This document shows positions 16,495 through 25,087 of a stretch of DNA of 64,000 nt, one piece after another. Both the position numbers and the translations under genes were made by a program. The notes under the pieces are model-generated. The model searched no databases. It was not told the DNA's origin and was given only the letters and a program-made list of their open reading frames with translations. Origin of the DNA: G020353115 sp964389685 (GTDB lineage Bacteria > Bacteroidota > Bacteroidia > Bacteroidales > VadinHA17). Location: the NCBI GenBank assembly GCA_964389685.1, contig CAYMFM010000013.1:1-64000 (forward strand), in the 5' to 3' direction. Numbering within the stretch: position 1 is the first letter of the stretch; each line of letters starts with the position of its first letter.

Positions 16495-17406
16495 GTGACA
16501 TTTTCCTTTACTATATTAGGTAGTAGTTCAGCTTTACCAACATCCACAAGATTTCCATCCGCTCATGTACTGAATGTGCATGAGCGTTTTTTTTTAATTG
16601 ATTGTGGTGAGGGAACACAGATGCAAATGCGCAAGTTCAAAATCAAATTCGGGAAAATCAACCATATTTTTATCAGCCACCTTCATGGTGATCATACCCT
16701 GGGATTATTCGGGCTTATCTCTACCCTTGTTTTACTTGACAGAAAAAGCAAATTGACCATTTATGCCCCACCTCAGTTGGAACAAATAGTGAATAGTCAC
16801 CTGAAGGCATTTGATATAACCCTCCCGTTTACACTCAAGTTCATTCCCCTGAATTGTACATCCTCAGAAAGAATATACCAGGATAAAATTCTTTTTGTAG
16901 AAACCATCCCCCTGAAACACAGTGTGCCAACATGTGGCTTCCTGTTTAAGGAAAAGCCACGATTAAGAAATATCCGGAAGGAGATGATTGAGAAATATAA
17001 GATCCCCATCAGAAAAATGCAGGAGCTGAAGGAAGGAGCGGATTTAACCCTGGAATCGGGTGAGGTGATACCCAATGACCAGTTAACCCTTCAACCCGAT
17101 CCACCAAGATCATTTGCCTACTGTAGCGATACATTATATACGAAAGGTATTCTGACCAAAATCAAAGGCGTTGATCTGCTATACCATGAAGCAACATTCA
17201 TGCATGACATGGTTGACCAGGCTCGGGATAATTTCCACACCACGGGTTACCAGGCAGCCATGCTTGCAAAGCAAGCAGGCGCCGGCAAGCTGATCCTGGG
17301 ACACTTCTCGGCAAGGTATAAGGATTTAAATCCGTTGCTCCAGGAAGCCAGAATGGTATTTGAAAATACATTCCTCGCTGAAGATGGTGCCTCTTTTCAC
17401 CTGTAA
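16495..17406 (+). CDS. rnz: Ribonuclease Z
   Basis: Zinc-dependent endonuclease that trims the 3' end of pre-tRNAs. The 303-residue metallo-beta-lactamase protein has the motif FISHLHGDHTLGLFGL near residue 61, the upstream FLIDCGEGTQMQMRK, FAYCSDT, YHEATF and the late HFSARY, all RNase Z features. The start is GTG at 16495, preceded by AGGTAAG; this gives the standard FTILGSSSALPT N-terminus. The only tRNA seen here lacks an encoded CCA, which is the kind of substrate RNase Z processes. Confidence 0.94.
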   Translation: MTFSFTILGSSSALPTSTRFPSAHVLNVHERFFLIDCGEGTQMQMRKFKIKFGKINHIFISHLHGDHTLGLFGLISTLVLLDRKSKLTIYAPPQLEQIVNSHLKAFDITLPFTLKFIPLNCTSSERIYQDKILFVETIPLKHSVPTCGFLFKEKPRLRNIRKEMIEKYKIPIRKMQELKEGADLTLESGEVIPNDQLTLQPDPPRSFAYCSDTLYTKGILTKIKGVDLLYHEATFMHDMVDQARDNFHTTGYQAAMLAKQAGAGKLILGHFSARYKDLNPLLQEARMVFENTFLAEDGASFHL

Positions 17407-17469
17407 TACCCTTGATCCGGCTGTCATAATGGAATGCATTACAACGGGTGTGTGAAATGGAAAAGATGC

Positions 17470-17477
17470 TATCTTTG
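17470..17477 (+). promoter_or_regulatory. Candidate -7 element upstream of guaA
   Basis: TATCTTTG matches TAnnTTTG 8/8, about 96 bases before the guaA start codon. The same octamer forms part of the ctpA promoter. The -33 position is not a good match. Confidence 0.4.
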
Positions 17478-17572
17478 AACAAATTTTTTCCGACGTTTTA
17501 TTACCATTTTTAAAAACAGGCCAAATTATTTTATTTGCGACTTGAGTTAATGCATTATTAAAACGTTATTCT

Positions 17573-19102
17573 GTGCAAGAGAAGATTCTGATTCTGGATT
17601 TTGGATCCCAGTATACCCAGCTGATCGCAAGGCGCATCAGGGAAATGAATGTGTATTGTGAAATTCATCCTTTTAACCTCTTTCCTGCTGTCGACCAGTC
17701 GGTTAAAGGAATAATATTATCCGGGAGCCCCTTTTCAGTCAGAGATCACGAGGCACCTTCCCTTGATCTGACAACCCTGAGGGGCAGTCGCCCTTTGCTG
17801 GGAATTTGTTACGGCGCACAATTGCTGGCACAATCATTTGGTGGTGAGGTTCTGCCTTCAAATACAAGGGAATACGGACGAGCTAACCTGAAGTTTGTGG
17901 ATAGAACAACTGACCTGTTTCAGGGAGTCAGCGATAATACCCAGGTATGGATGTCTCACGGTGATACCATCGCAAGACTCCCGGACGATTATACGATTAT
18001 CGGAAGCACAACCGATGTTCGTGTGGGCGCTTATGAAATTGTAGGAGAAAAAACATACGGTATCCAGTTTCATCCTGAAGTTTTCCACACCACGGAAGGA
18101 AAAACAATCCTGCGCAATTTCGTTGTCAATATTTGTAAATGCCTGCAAAAATGGACACCGGAATCGTTTATCGATTCCACGATCTCAGGGTTACAAAAAC
18201 AGCTTGGTAACGATAAAGTAGTCCTTGGATTGTCGGGAGGTGTGGATTCGTCAGTTGCTGCCGTATTGTTGAACAGGGCGATTGGCAGTAACCTGACCTC
18301 GCTCTTTGTTGACAATGGACTATTGAGGAAAAATGAGTATGAAAATGTGTTGAAAACCTACAAAAAAATGGGCCTCAATGTGATCGGTGTTGATGCCAGG
18401 GAACGATTTCTGGATAGCCTGAAAGGAATAGAGGATCCGGAAGGAAAAAGAAAGGCGATCGGTCGTTCTTTTATTGAAGTGTTTGAGGAAGAAGCGCAAA
18501 AACTGAAAGATGTTACATGGCTGGCCCAGGGTACCATCTATCCGGATGTCATAGAATCGGTATCTGTCAAAGGTCCTTCAGCTACCATAAAGTCGCATCA
18601 TAATGTTGGTGGATTACCTGAAAAAATGAACCTGAAGGTTGTGGAACCCCTTAAACTCCTTTTCAAGGATGAGGTTAGAAAAGTGGGAGAGGCCCTTATG
18701 ATGAATGATGAGATACTCAGAAGACACCCATTCCCAGGTCCGGGATTGGCTATCCGAATCCTGGGCGAAATTACCAGGGAGAAAGTCAGGATGCTGCAGG
18801 ATGCAGATGATATTTTTATCGGAGGCCTTAAGAAACGTGGTTTATATGATCAGGTATGGCAGGCTGCTGTTATCCTCCTTCCAGTCCAATCAGTTGGCGT
18901 TATGGGAGATGAACGAACGTACGAAAATGTGGTCGTGTTGCGTGCCGTTTCTTCTACTGATGGCATGACAGCCGATTGGTCGCAGCTTCCATATGATTTT
19001 CTTGCCTGGGTCTCCAATGAGATGATCAATAAAATAAAAGGCATTAACCGGGTAGTGTATGATATCAGTTCAAAACCCCCGGCTACGATCGAATGGGAGT
19101 AA
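17573..19102 (+). CDS. guaA: GMP synthase (glutamine-hydrolysing)
   Basis: Converts XMP to GMP with ATP and glutamine. The 509-residue protein has the N-terminal class I amidotransferase domain (catalytic Cys in LGICYGAQLLA near residue 82, His/Glu in GIQFHPEVFHT near 168), the ATP-pyrophosphatase P-loop LGLSGGVDSSVAA near 222, and the C-terminal dimerisation domain ending KPPATIEWE. Length is normal. The start codon is GTG, giving the standard QEKILILDFGSQYTQLIARR start. It is followed directly by purine-rich repeat sequence. Confidence 0.96.
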   Translation: MQEKILILDFGSQYTQLIARRIREMNVYCEIHPFNLFPAVDQSVKGIILSGSPFSVRDHEAPSLDLTTLRGSRPLLGICYGAQLLAQSFGGEVLPSNTREYGRANLKFVDRTTDLFQGVSDNTQVWMSHGDTIARLPDDYTIIGSTTDVRVGAYEIVGEKTYGIQFHPEVFHTTEGKTILRNFVVNICKCLQKWTPESFIDSTISGLQKQLGNDKVVLGLSGGVDSSVAAVLLNRAIGSNLTSLFVDNGLLRKNEYENVLKTYKKMGLNVIGVDARERFLDSLKGIEDPEGKRKAIGRSFIEVFEEEAQKLKDVTWLAQGTIYPDVIESVSVKGPSATIKSHHNVGGLPEKMNLKVVEPLKLLFKDEVRKVGEALMMNDEILRRHPFPGPGLAIRILGEITREKVRMLQDADDIFIGGLKKRGLYDQVWQAAVILLPVQSVGVMGDERTYENVVVLRAVSSTDGMTADWSQLPYDFLAWVSNEMINKIKGINRVVYDISSKPPATIEWE

Positions 19103-19300
19103 GTGAAACTAGTTTTATGGTTCAGTGTACAGAGTTCAGAGTTAAAGAGGTGAGAGGAGAGTTGTGAGACTGGGTGACTTTGAGACGATGAGACGGGTGA
19201 CAGCGTAATTGAGAGATGAGAAGTGAATCGTGAGTTGTGAGAAAAAGAGGTGCACGGTACTCGGTCCTGGGTGCTCGGTAAAAGATAAGGATACGTTTTT
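19103..19300 (+). repeat. Purine-rich degenerate repeat downstream of guaA
   Basis: Drifting GAGAGGTGAGAGGAGAGTTGTGAG and GACGATGAGACGGGTGAC phrases, with GTTCAGTGTACAGAGTTCAGAG at the start and CTCGGTCCTGGGTGCTCGG near the end. Matching phrases occur at 4680-4990 and next to the 1507-residue protein gene. The purine-rich strand is again the strand of the upstream gene. No gene is seen. Confidence 0.65.
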
Positions 19301-19301
19301 A

Positions 19302-19363
19302 GCTCCATCGGAGCGTAAGATAATAGCCCAGGGTAAGGCTGCGTAAGCAGCTACAACCCTGGG
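19302..19363. repeat. Hairpin repeats: three-base-loop hairpin plus nested stem
   Basis: GCTCC-ATC-GGAGC (19302-19314) is followed by an outer stem CCCAGGGT (19327-19334) / ACCCTGGG (19356-19363) that encloses GCTGC-GTAA-GCAGC (19338-19351). It resembles dispersed intergenic repeats found in Bacteroidota genomes. From here to 19613 no gene or RNA is recognised. Confidence 0.7.
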
Positions 19364-19613
19364 TTGGTGGCACCGTGAGGTAAAACGGCCCAACTGCATT
19401 GATATTCAATAGGAAATCTTTTCATGGACCGAAAAGCACCAGGCATCCCTGTGAAATATGTTAATAAGTTATGAGTGAGTCTTTAAGTTCCAATTACCTT
19501 GGTATAACAACAGCATTGTGGTACGAAATCAATCACCTGAGTCATGTTTAGCGTGACAAATAAATTAATTCCCCGCTTTTTGGGGCGAATTGAAGTGGCA
19601 CACCCTTTGTTCA

Positions 19614-19644
19614 ATTGCTAATCAAAGGATGTTTTCTATCTTTG
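19614..19644 (+). promoter_or_regulatory. Promoter of the S41 protease gene
   Basis: ATTG (19614-19617), a 19-base spacer, then TATCTTTG (19637-19644), fitting the Bacteroidota -33/-7 pattern. In the assembled order it is cut off from its gene by the N run, but the -7 octamer is repeated at 19792-19799 next to the gene, where the start codon ATG follows 15 bases later. Confidence 0.6.
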
Positions 19645-19690
19645 AACACCGAATTGAATATGAAAAAGATGAAGAAGAAGATTAACCGTT

Positions 19691-19790
19691 NNNNNNNNNN
19701 NNNNNNNNNNNNNNNNNNNNNNNNNNNNNNNNNNNNNNNNNNNNNNNNNNNNNNNNNNNNNNNNNNNNNNNNNNNNNNNNNNNNNNNNNN
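19691..19790. other. Assembly gap of 100 N, probably false
   Basis: The 55 bases before the gap (19636-19690) are identical to the 55 bases after it (19791-19845), starting CTATCTTTGAACACC and ending AACCGTT. Two contigs that overlap by one k-mer length and were joined by a fixed-size gap would produce exactly this. The partial start of the protease gene at 19660-19690 is therefore the same DNA as 19815-19845, not a second gene. Confidence 0.9.
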
Positions 19791-19814
19791 CTATCTTTGA
19801 ACACCGAATTGAAT

Positions 19815-21431
19815 ATGAAAAAGATGAAGAAGAAGATTAACCGTTTACTCGTGGCGGGATTGCTATTGATTTTCCTGCAGTGCGGGGGATTGTTCGGACA
19901 GATTGGGACGTTTGAACAATCGCTTAAGATTGGTAAGATATTAGACCTGGTTGAGAATTACTATGTAGATACGGTGAACCAGGAGCAACTGGTAGAAGAG
20001 GTTATCGTTAGTATGTTACATACCCTCGATCCTCATTCGGTATACATACCCAGTGATGAGGTAAAGGAGATGAATGAGCCACTTCAGGGGAATTTTGAAG
20101 GAATAGGAATCCAGTTTAATATATTGTTCGATACGATTCTCGTTATTGCACCTGTATCCGGCGGACCTTCCGAAAAGGTGGGAATAAGAGCAGGCGACCG
20201 AATTGTGGAGATTGAGAATGAAAATGTTGCCGGAGTGGGGATGTCCACCAGCAAAGTACAGGATAAGCTGATGGGGGAGAAAGGCACCAAAGTTTCTATA
20301 CGTATCAGACGAAAGGGCGTTCCGGAACTGCTCGGTTTTACCATTACCAGGGATAAAATACCGATCAACAGCCTCGATGCTGCATTCATGGTGGATGAAA
20401 ATATCGGGTATATCAAGCTGAACCGTTTCTCGCTGACTACAATGAGTGAGTTCAATGACGCACTTGAAAAACTCAAGAAAGAAAATATTCAGGATATGAT
20501 ACTGGATTTAAGAAACAATGGCGGGGGATATATGGAACCGGCAGTTCAGCTTGCCGACCATTTTCTGTCAGACAGAAAGCTGATTGTTTATATGCAGGGT
20601 GAAAATATTCCCAGGAGGGACTACAGAGCCACATCATCAGGGGAGTTTAATGACGGACGGGTTGTCGTACTGATCGATGAAGGTTCGGCTTCAGCGAGTG
20701 AAATTGTTGCCGGAGCTATACAGGATTGGGACCGGGGAATCCTTGTCGGAAGAAGATCATTTGGCAAAGGCCTGGTCCAACGCCCTTTTATGCTGACCGA
20801 TGGTTCCATGATCCGTCTTACTATTGCACGCTATTATACGCCCACCGGACGGTTGATACAAAAACCATATGATGTCGGTTTTGAAGAATACGCAAAAGAC
20901 CTTTCAAAACGATACGAGAACGGTGAATTTGGCAGTATCGAAAACATTGAGTTCCCGGATTCGCTAAAATACATGACACTGGTGAAGCAGAGGACAGTAT
21001 ATGGCGGGGGAGGTATTATGCCGGATTTCTTTGTTCCGCTCGATACAACAGGTTATTCCGCCTATTATACGAAAATATCAGGACAGGGAATAATTAATAG
21101 TTATACCCTTGATTTTGTCGACAAAAACAGGGATAAGCTGACACGAAAATATACCACGTTTGAAGATTTTAATGCTTCCTTTACGGTGAGCGACGATATG
21201 ATCAACGATCTGGTTCAGCTGGCGAAGAATGAGGGTATTGAACCAGATTCAAAAGGGATCAATGTCTCCGAAGATAAAATGAAACTCATAATTAAAGGAT
21301 TAATTGCCAGGGATATATGGGATATGAGCGAATTTTATGAAGTGATCAACAAAGAGGACCCAGGATTCCTGAAGGCGATTCAAATACTGCAACACTCCGA
21401 TCAATACCTGAGCAAGCTGGAGAAGGACTAA
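19815..21431 (+). CDS. S41 family C-terminal processing peptidase
   Basis: Periplasmic serine protease of the CtpA/Tsp group. The protein of about 538 residues has an N-terminal signal peptide (KKKINRLLVAGLLLIFLQ), a helical N-domain, a PDZ domain (about residues 75-165, GPSEKVGIRAGDRIVEIE) and the S41 core with the catalytic Ser in DEGSASASEIVAGA and Lys in GRRSFGKGLVQ. A 180-residue C-terminal region follows, as in Bacteroidota homologues. The ATG at 19815 is preferred to a TTG at 19797. LQCGG resembles but does not fit a lipobox. Downstream genes pnuC and the kinase are close and may be co-transcribed. Confidence 0.92.
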   Translation: MKKMKKKINRLLVAGLLLIFLQCGGLFGQIGTFEQSLKIGKILDLVENYYVDTVNQEQLVEEVIVSMLHTLDPHSVYIPSDEVKEMNEPLQGNFEGIGIQFNILFDTILVIAPVSGGPSEKVGIRAGDRIVEIENENVAGVGMSTSKVQDKLMGEKGTKVSIRIRRKGVPELLGFTITRDKIPINSLDAAFMVDENIGYIKLNRFSLTTMSEFNDALEKLKKENIQDMILDLRNNGGGYMEPAVQLADHFLSDRKLIVYMQGENIPRRDYRATSSGEFNDGRVVVLIDEGSASASEIVAGAIQDWDRGILVGRRSFGKGLVQRPFMLTDGSMIRLTIARYYTPTGRLIQKPYDVGFEEYAKDLSKRYENGEFGSIENIEFPDSLKYMTLVKQRTVYGGGGIMPDFFVPLDTTGYSAYYTKISGQGIINSYTLDFVDKNRDKLTRKYTTFEDFNASFTVSDDMINDLVQLAKNEGIEPDSKGINVSEDKMKLIIKGLIARDIWDMSEFYEVINKEDPGFLKAIQILQHSDQYLSKLEKD

Positions 21432-21462
21432 CCCGGAAAACAGACAGGCAAGAAGCAATCTC

Positions 21463-22086
21463 ATGAGCCTTATCATTCAATGGCTGTCCAACCAATACAT
21501 TGAGATATTAGGAGCGATATCGGGACTGCTTTATCTCTATTTCGCCATCCGACAGAAAATCTGGCTCTGGCCCCTTGGGCTGATCACATCAGCACTTTAC
21601 GTATATGTTTTTTATGGTGAACGGTTGTATGCTGATATGGGGATGAACATTTATTATGTTGTGATCAGTATCTACGGGTGGTATTACTGGCTGCATGGTA
21701 GAGGTAGCCAGGAAACAAATACGTTACGCATCTCAACGTTAACGCAAAAGCTGGTTGTGATTTTATTGATCATCACAGCATGCATCTACGTTGTACTGGT
21801 GTATATGCTGAAAAAGTTACCTGAATTGCTTAATGTTGAGGTCTCTGAGCTGCTCTATTGGGATGCTTTTACCACTGCGGCGAGTATTGTTGCCACCTGG
21901 ATGCTTGCACGGAAGATTATTCAGCACTGGTTGATCTGGATTGTAGTTGATGCGGTATCGCTCGGACTCTATGTATACAAGGGGATGTACCCGACAGTTG
22001 TACTGTTTCTGGTATATACCCTGATGGCTTTCAAAGGGTATATTGAATGGAAAAAGGATTTACAGACAGCGGAAAAAGAGGGCTGA
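21463..22086 (+). CDS. pnuC: Nicotinamide riboside transporter PnuC
   Basis: Inner-membrane facilitator for nicotinamide riboside uptake. The 207-residue protein is almost entirely hydrophobic with about seven membrane segments, contains the PnuC motif region FAIRQKIWLWPLGLITSALYV near residue 27 and IYGWYYWLHG near 70, and the C-terminal YKGMYPTVVLFLVYT region. It overlaps the nicotinamide riboside kinase gene by 40 bases, a functional pairing: import followed by phosphorylation that traps the substrate. Confidence 0.93.
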   Translation: MSLIIQWLSNQYIEILGAISGLLYLYFAIRQKIWLWPLGLITSALYVYVFYGERLYADMGMNIYYVVISIYGWYYWLHGRGSQETNTLRISTLTQKLVVILLIITACIYVVLVYMLKKLPELLNVEVSELLYWDAFTTAASIVATWMLARKIIQHWLIWIVVDAVSLGLYVYKGMYPTVVLFLVYTLMAFKGYIEWKKDLQTAEKEG

Positions 22087-22625
22087 GAAAGGTAGTGATT
22101 ACCGGACCGGAATCTACCGGAAAGACTACGCTTGCAGAACAGCTCGCCCGATCTCTCGGGACGGTCTGGGTTCCTGAATATGCCAGGGGATTTGTCAGGA
22201 ACCTGGGAAGAGAATATGATTATCAGGACCTTCTGCACATAGGCAGAAGGCAGATTGAAGAATTAACCAATCAATATAAGGGTGCTGACCAATTTGTTTT
22301 CTTCGATACAGGACTGATCATAACCAGGGTATGGTTCCTTGAGCGGTATCAGATCTGCCCGGATTTTATCGACCGTGCCATTCGGGAGATCGCGATAGAT
22401 CTTTACCTGCTTTGCCGCACCGATATTGAATGGGTGAATGATCCGGTCAGGGAGCATAACGGGTTGGACCGGGAGCGGCTATTCAGCCGCTACGAGGATG
22501 AGTTGATCCATTATGGTGCATCCTACCGAATGATTGAAGGCAGGGGAGAGAGCCGGTTACATAATGCCATTCAGGCATTACAGGACACATTCGATTTTAC
22601 AATGGGTAATTTGTCAGCAAGATGA
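22047..22625 (+). CDS. NadR-like nicotinamide riboside kinase
   Basis: P-loop kinase of 192 residues. Walker A is GPESTGKTT near residue 20, followed by VPEYARGFV and later FFDTGLIITRVW, characteristic of the C-terminal ribosylnicotinamide kinase domain of NadR. The nucleotidyltransferase and repressor domains of the E. coli protein are absent. The overlap of 40 bases with pnuC and 4 bases with the next gene indicates a tightly packed operon. The ATG at 22047 is the first credible start. Kinase activity on nicotinamide riboside is inferred from family and context. Confidence 0.88.
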   Translation: MEKGFTDSGKRGLRKVVITGPESTGKTTLAEQLARSLGTVWVPEYARGFVRNLGREYDYQDLLHIGRRQIEELTNQYKGADQFVFFDTGLIITRVWFLERYQICPDFIDRAIREIAIDLYLLCRTDIEWVNDPVREHNGLDRERLFSRYEDELIHYGASYRMIEGRGESRLHNAIQALQDTFDFTMGNLSAR

Positions 22626-23788
22626 TAAGTAAGAGTTCTACATTTGAGATGATCGCAAAGACCCTTCCCGGACTTGAAGAGGTGCTTATGAAGGAATTAT
22701 CGGGGTTGGGTGCAGAAACGATTGTACCCTTGAAGCGTGGTGTCCGTTTTTACGGGAATACGGAACTATTGTACCGGGCTAATTATCATCTTCGTACAGC
22801 CCTGAAGGTGTTAAAACCGATTCATGCTTGCACTGTCAGGAATGAACGTGAACTGTACCAACAAACAAGGGCTATAGAATGGAATAAATACCTTTCGCCG
22901 GAACATTCATTGCGAATTGATGCAGTCGTTTTTTCATCCACCTTCCGGCATTCCGGTTTCGTTGCACTCAAGGTAAAAGATGCAATTGTTGATTCTTTCA
23001 GGGACCGAACCGGAAGACGCCCAGATGTAGATAGCCGGATGCCTGACCTGCTAATCAATGTTCACATCAGTAACCAGACCTGTACCCTTTCCCTTGATAG
23101 CAGCGGGACATCACTGCATAAGAGGGGATATCGTTCCGATACACATAAAGCACCACTGAATGAAGTGCTTGCAGTCGGAATGCTGCAACTTGCCGGCTGG
23201 AGACCAGAATCAAACCTGCTGGACCCAATGTGCGGCTCAGGAACCATCATCATCGAAGCCGGTTTGATAGCCAATGGAATACCACCCGGCTCTTTCAGGA
23301 AAAGGTTCGCTTTTCAGCATTGGCTCGATTATGATCCTGAGCTGTTTGAAAAAGTGAAAAAGCAATCCTGGAATAAACCAGCTAACAAAGGAGAGATCCG
23401 GGGATCAGACCAGTCAGGAACATATGTGTCCATGGCATTAAAAAATGCTGAATATACCGGGCTTAACGGAAAAATTGAGATCCGTCAGGCTCCGTTTGAA
23501 AAACTCACACCCCCATGGAACGAAGGGATTATAATCATGAATCCCCCGTACGGTGAACGAATGCAAACCAGCGAAATCAATCGGTTCTACCAGAATGTGG
23601 GAGATGTACTGAAAGGTAACTATGCAGGGTATGATACCTGGATACTGAGTTCTAATAAAGAAGCCCTGAAACACATTGGCCTTCATCCTTCGAAAAAAAT
23701 GACACTCTATAATGGGCCACTTGAAGTAAAATTCCAGAAATATGTACTGTACCAGGGTTCAAAAAAACAAAAAACAGAGTCATCGTAA
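22622..23788 (+). CDS. THUMP-domain class I SAM-dependent RNA methyltransferase (RlmL N-terminal type)
   Basis: Predicted 23S rRNA guanine-N2 methyltransferase, corresponding to the RlmL N-terminal methyltransferase (m2G2445) or the Bacillus YpsC group. The 388-residue protein has a THUMP RNA-binding domain (about residues 50-160), the cofactor motif LLDPMCGSGTIIIEAG near residue 200 and the catalytic IMNPPYGERM near 305. The second RlmK-like domain of E. coli RlmL is absent, which is usual outside gamma-proteobacteria. It overlaps the kinase gene by 4 bases (ATGA). Confidence 0.9.
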   Translation: MISKSSTFEMIAKTLPGLEEVLMKELSGLGAETIVPLKRGVRFYGNTELLYRANYHLRTALKVLKPIHACTVRNERELYQQTRAIEWNKYLSPEHSLRIDAVVFSSTFRHSGFVALKVKDAIVDSFRDRTGRRPDVDSRMPDLLINVHISNQTCTLSLDSSGTSLHKRGYRSDTHKAPLNEVLAVGMLQLAGWRPESNLLDPMCGSGTIIIEAGLIANGIPPGSFRKRFAFQHWLDYDPELFEKVKKQSWNKPANKGEIRGSDQSGTYVSMALKNAEYTGLNGKIEIRQAPFEKLTPPWNEGIIIMNPPYGERMQTSEINRFYQNVGDVLKGNYAGYDTWILSSNKEALKHIGLHPSKKMTLYNGPLEVKFQKYVLYQGSKKQKTESS

Positions 23789-23906
23789 CAAAACAAACAG
23801 TAAAATTGAGCAGAGGAAAAGAATATTCTGAAAATTATATTACTTTTATGAATCACTTATTGAAACAACAATTTCTATCTGTGTTTTCAAAAGATATATT
23901 TTTTTT

Positions 23907-23914
23907 TATATTTG
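23907..23914 (+). promoter_or_regulatory. Candidate -7 element of siaB
   Basis: TATATTTG matches TAnnTTTG 8/8 and lies 60 bases before the siaB start in an AT-rich region. No exact TTTG at -33. Confidence 0.4.
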
Positions 23915-23973
23915 TTGATTATAATCACCGATTTAGTCTGAATGTTAAGGACTAAGGAAAAGATAAGCCTTTG

Positions 23974-24534
23974 ATGAGCTTCAATGTACATGATTATTTT
24001 GATAAACTTAATAGTGGTAATGTAGTATTATCCTTTAAGGGGAGTGTTACCTCGGATATGATCAATAATGTGTTGGACAGTGTTGAGTCAAAGTTGACAG
24101 AAGTAGATGAAGACCCCAAGATAAGGAAAAAAATGTATAACGTTCTGGTGGAAAGCCTGCAGAACCTTTACCACCACATCGAAGACCTCCCGGATGAATG
24201 CCGGAAAGAGGCTGAAAATAAATTTGGGATCCTTGTCATTGTCAAGGAAAATTCAGGCTATAAGATCACTACAGGAAATTTCATCGCATCCGATAAAATC
24301 AAATACCTGAAGGATAAGATTGATAAAATCAACTCACTTTCCAGGGAGGAATTAAAAGATATGTACAAGTTTATTTTGAATCATCAGAAGCTTTCTTCAA
24401 AAGGTGGGGGAGGACTTGGGCTGGTTGACATTGCAAGGAAGACCGGTAACAAGCTGAACTACATGTTTCAGAATTTTAATAACGACTATTACTTTTTCAA
24501 CCTAGATATTACAATATCAGAAGAGAAATCATAA
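23974..24534 (+). CDS. siaB: SiaB family protein kinase (DUF6272)
   Basis: GHKL-fold kinase of 186 residues that, in Pseudomonas, phosphorylates the SiaC regulator on a threonine. Visible features are the N-box helix VLVESLQNLYHHIEDL near residue 56 and the glycine-rich G-box LSSKGGGGLGLVDIARKTGN near 148, where the ATP lid would be. Cytoplasmic, no membrane segment. The ATG at 23974 is chosen over the preceding TTG. It is followed after 24 bases by siaC. The SiaA phosphatase and SiaD cyclase of the Pseudomonas system are not in the window. Confidence 0.87.
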   Translation: MSFNVHDYFDKLNSGNVVLSFKGSVTSDMINNVLDSVESKLTEVDEDPKIRKKMYNVLVESLQNLYHHIEDLPDECRKEAENKFGILVIVKENSGYKITTGNFIASDKIKYLKDKIDKINSLSREELKDMYKFILNHQKLSSKGGGGLGLVDIARKTGNKLNYMFQNFNNDYYFFNLDITISEEKS

Positions 24535-24558
24535 TTTTAAAAGTCTAATTGATAGCAT

Positions 24559-24939
24559 ATGGAACCAATTTCAATAGAAGGAACTCCGAAGACTCCGACA
24601 GTTAAATTTGATGCTGAACAAGGAATCATAGAGATCAAGGGAAGATCGATCCCTGAAAACTCAATTGAATTTTACAAACCATTGGTTGACTGGCTCGAGG
24701 AGTATAAAGCCGATCCTCTTCCAAAAACCAAAGTAAATATTCAACTCGAATATTTCAACACCAGTTCATCCAAATGTATTCTGGATGTCTTCAAGAAATT
24801 GGAAGCCATTCATAAATCGAAGAATGAAGTGGAGATCAACTGGTATTATGAAGAGGATGATGAAGATATGCTGGAGGCCGGAGAAGATTACGAATCCATT
24901 ATCCGCATTCCGTTCAAAATGATTGAAATTACAGATTGA
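24559..24939 (+). CDS. siaC: SiaC family regulatory phosphoprotein (DUF1987)
   Basis: Small 126-residue regulatory protein that is switched by threonine phosphorylation. The conserved motif LEYFNTSSSKCILD is present, and the Thr in FNTSS is residue 68, the same number as the phosphorylated Thr described in Pseudomonas SiaC. The family start MEPISIEGTPKTPTVKFD is also typical. Partner of the upstream SiaB kinase. In Pseudomonas SiaC activates a diguanylate cyclase; no cyclase is near here, so the output is unknown. Confidence 0.9.
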   Translation: MEPISIEGTPKTPTVKFDAEQGIIEIKGRSIPENSIEFYKPLVDWLEEYKADPLPKTKVNIQLEYFNTSSSKCILDVFKKLEAIHKSKNEVEINWYYEEDDEDMLEAGEDYESIIRIPFKMIEITD

Positions 24940-24997
24940 TCCTTTTCCGCAAGAAACAGGTATTCAATCAGCTGGATAAAACATTTTTTTTGATAAG

Positions 24998-25028
24998 CCC
25001 TCAGGAATTTAATCCTGTGGGTTTTTTT
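24998..25028 (+). terminator. Rho-independent terminator after siaC
   Basis: Stem CCCTCAGGA / TCCTGTGGG with one mismatch and a six-base loop, followed by seven T. It closes the siaBC transcript and stands before the 3' end of the convergent ABC transporter gene. A further hairpin TTCGCC-AGA-GGCGAA follows at 25031-25045. Confidence 0.8.
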
Positions 25029-25087
25029 ATTCGCCAGAGGCGAAACAGGTTTCATTTGACATCTTACCTGGTTGTGGGGGCGGTAGG

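Noticed and set aside
19615..19800. Open frame reaching into the N run, looking like a second start of the S41 protease gene
   Set aside because: The sequence is the 55-base duplicate caused by the false gap, not a separate gene.
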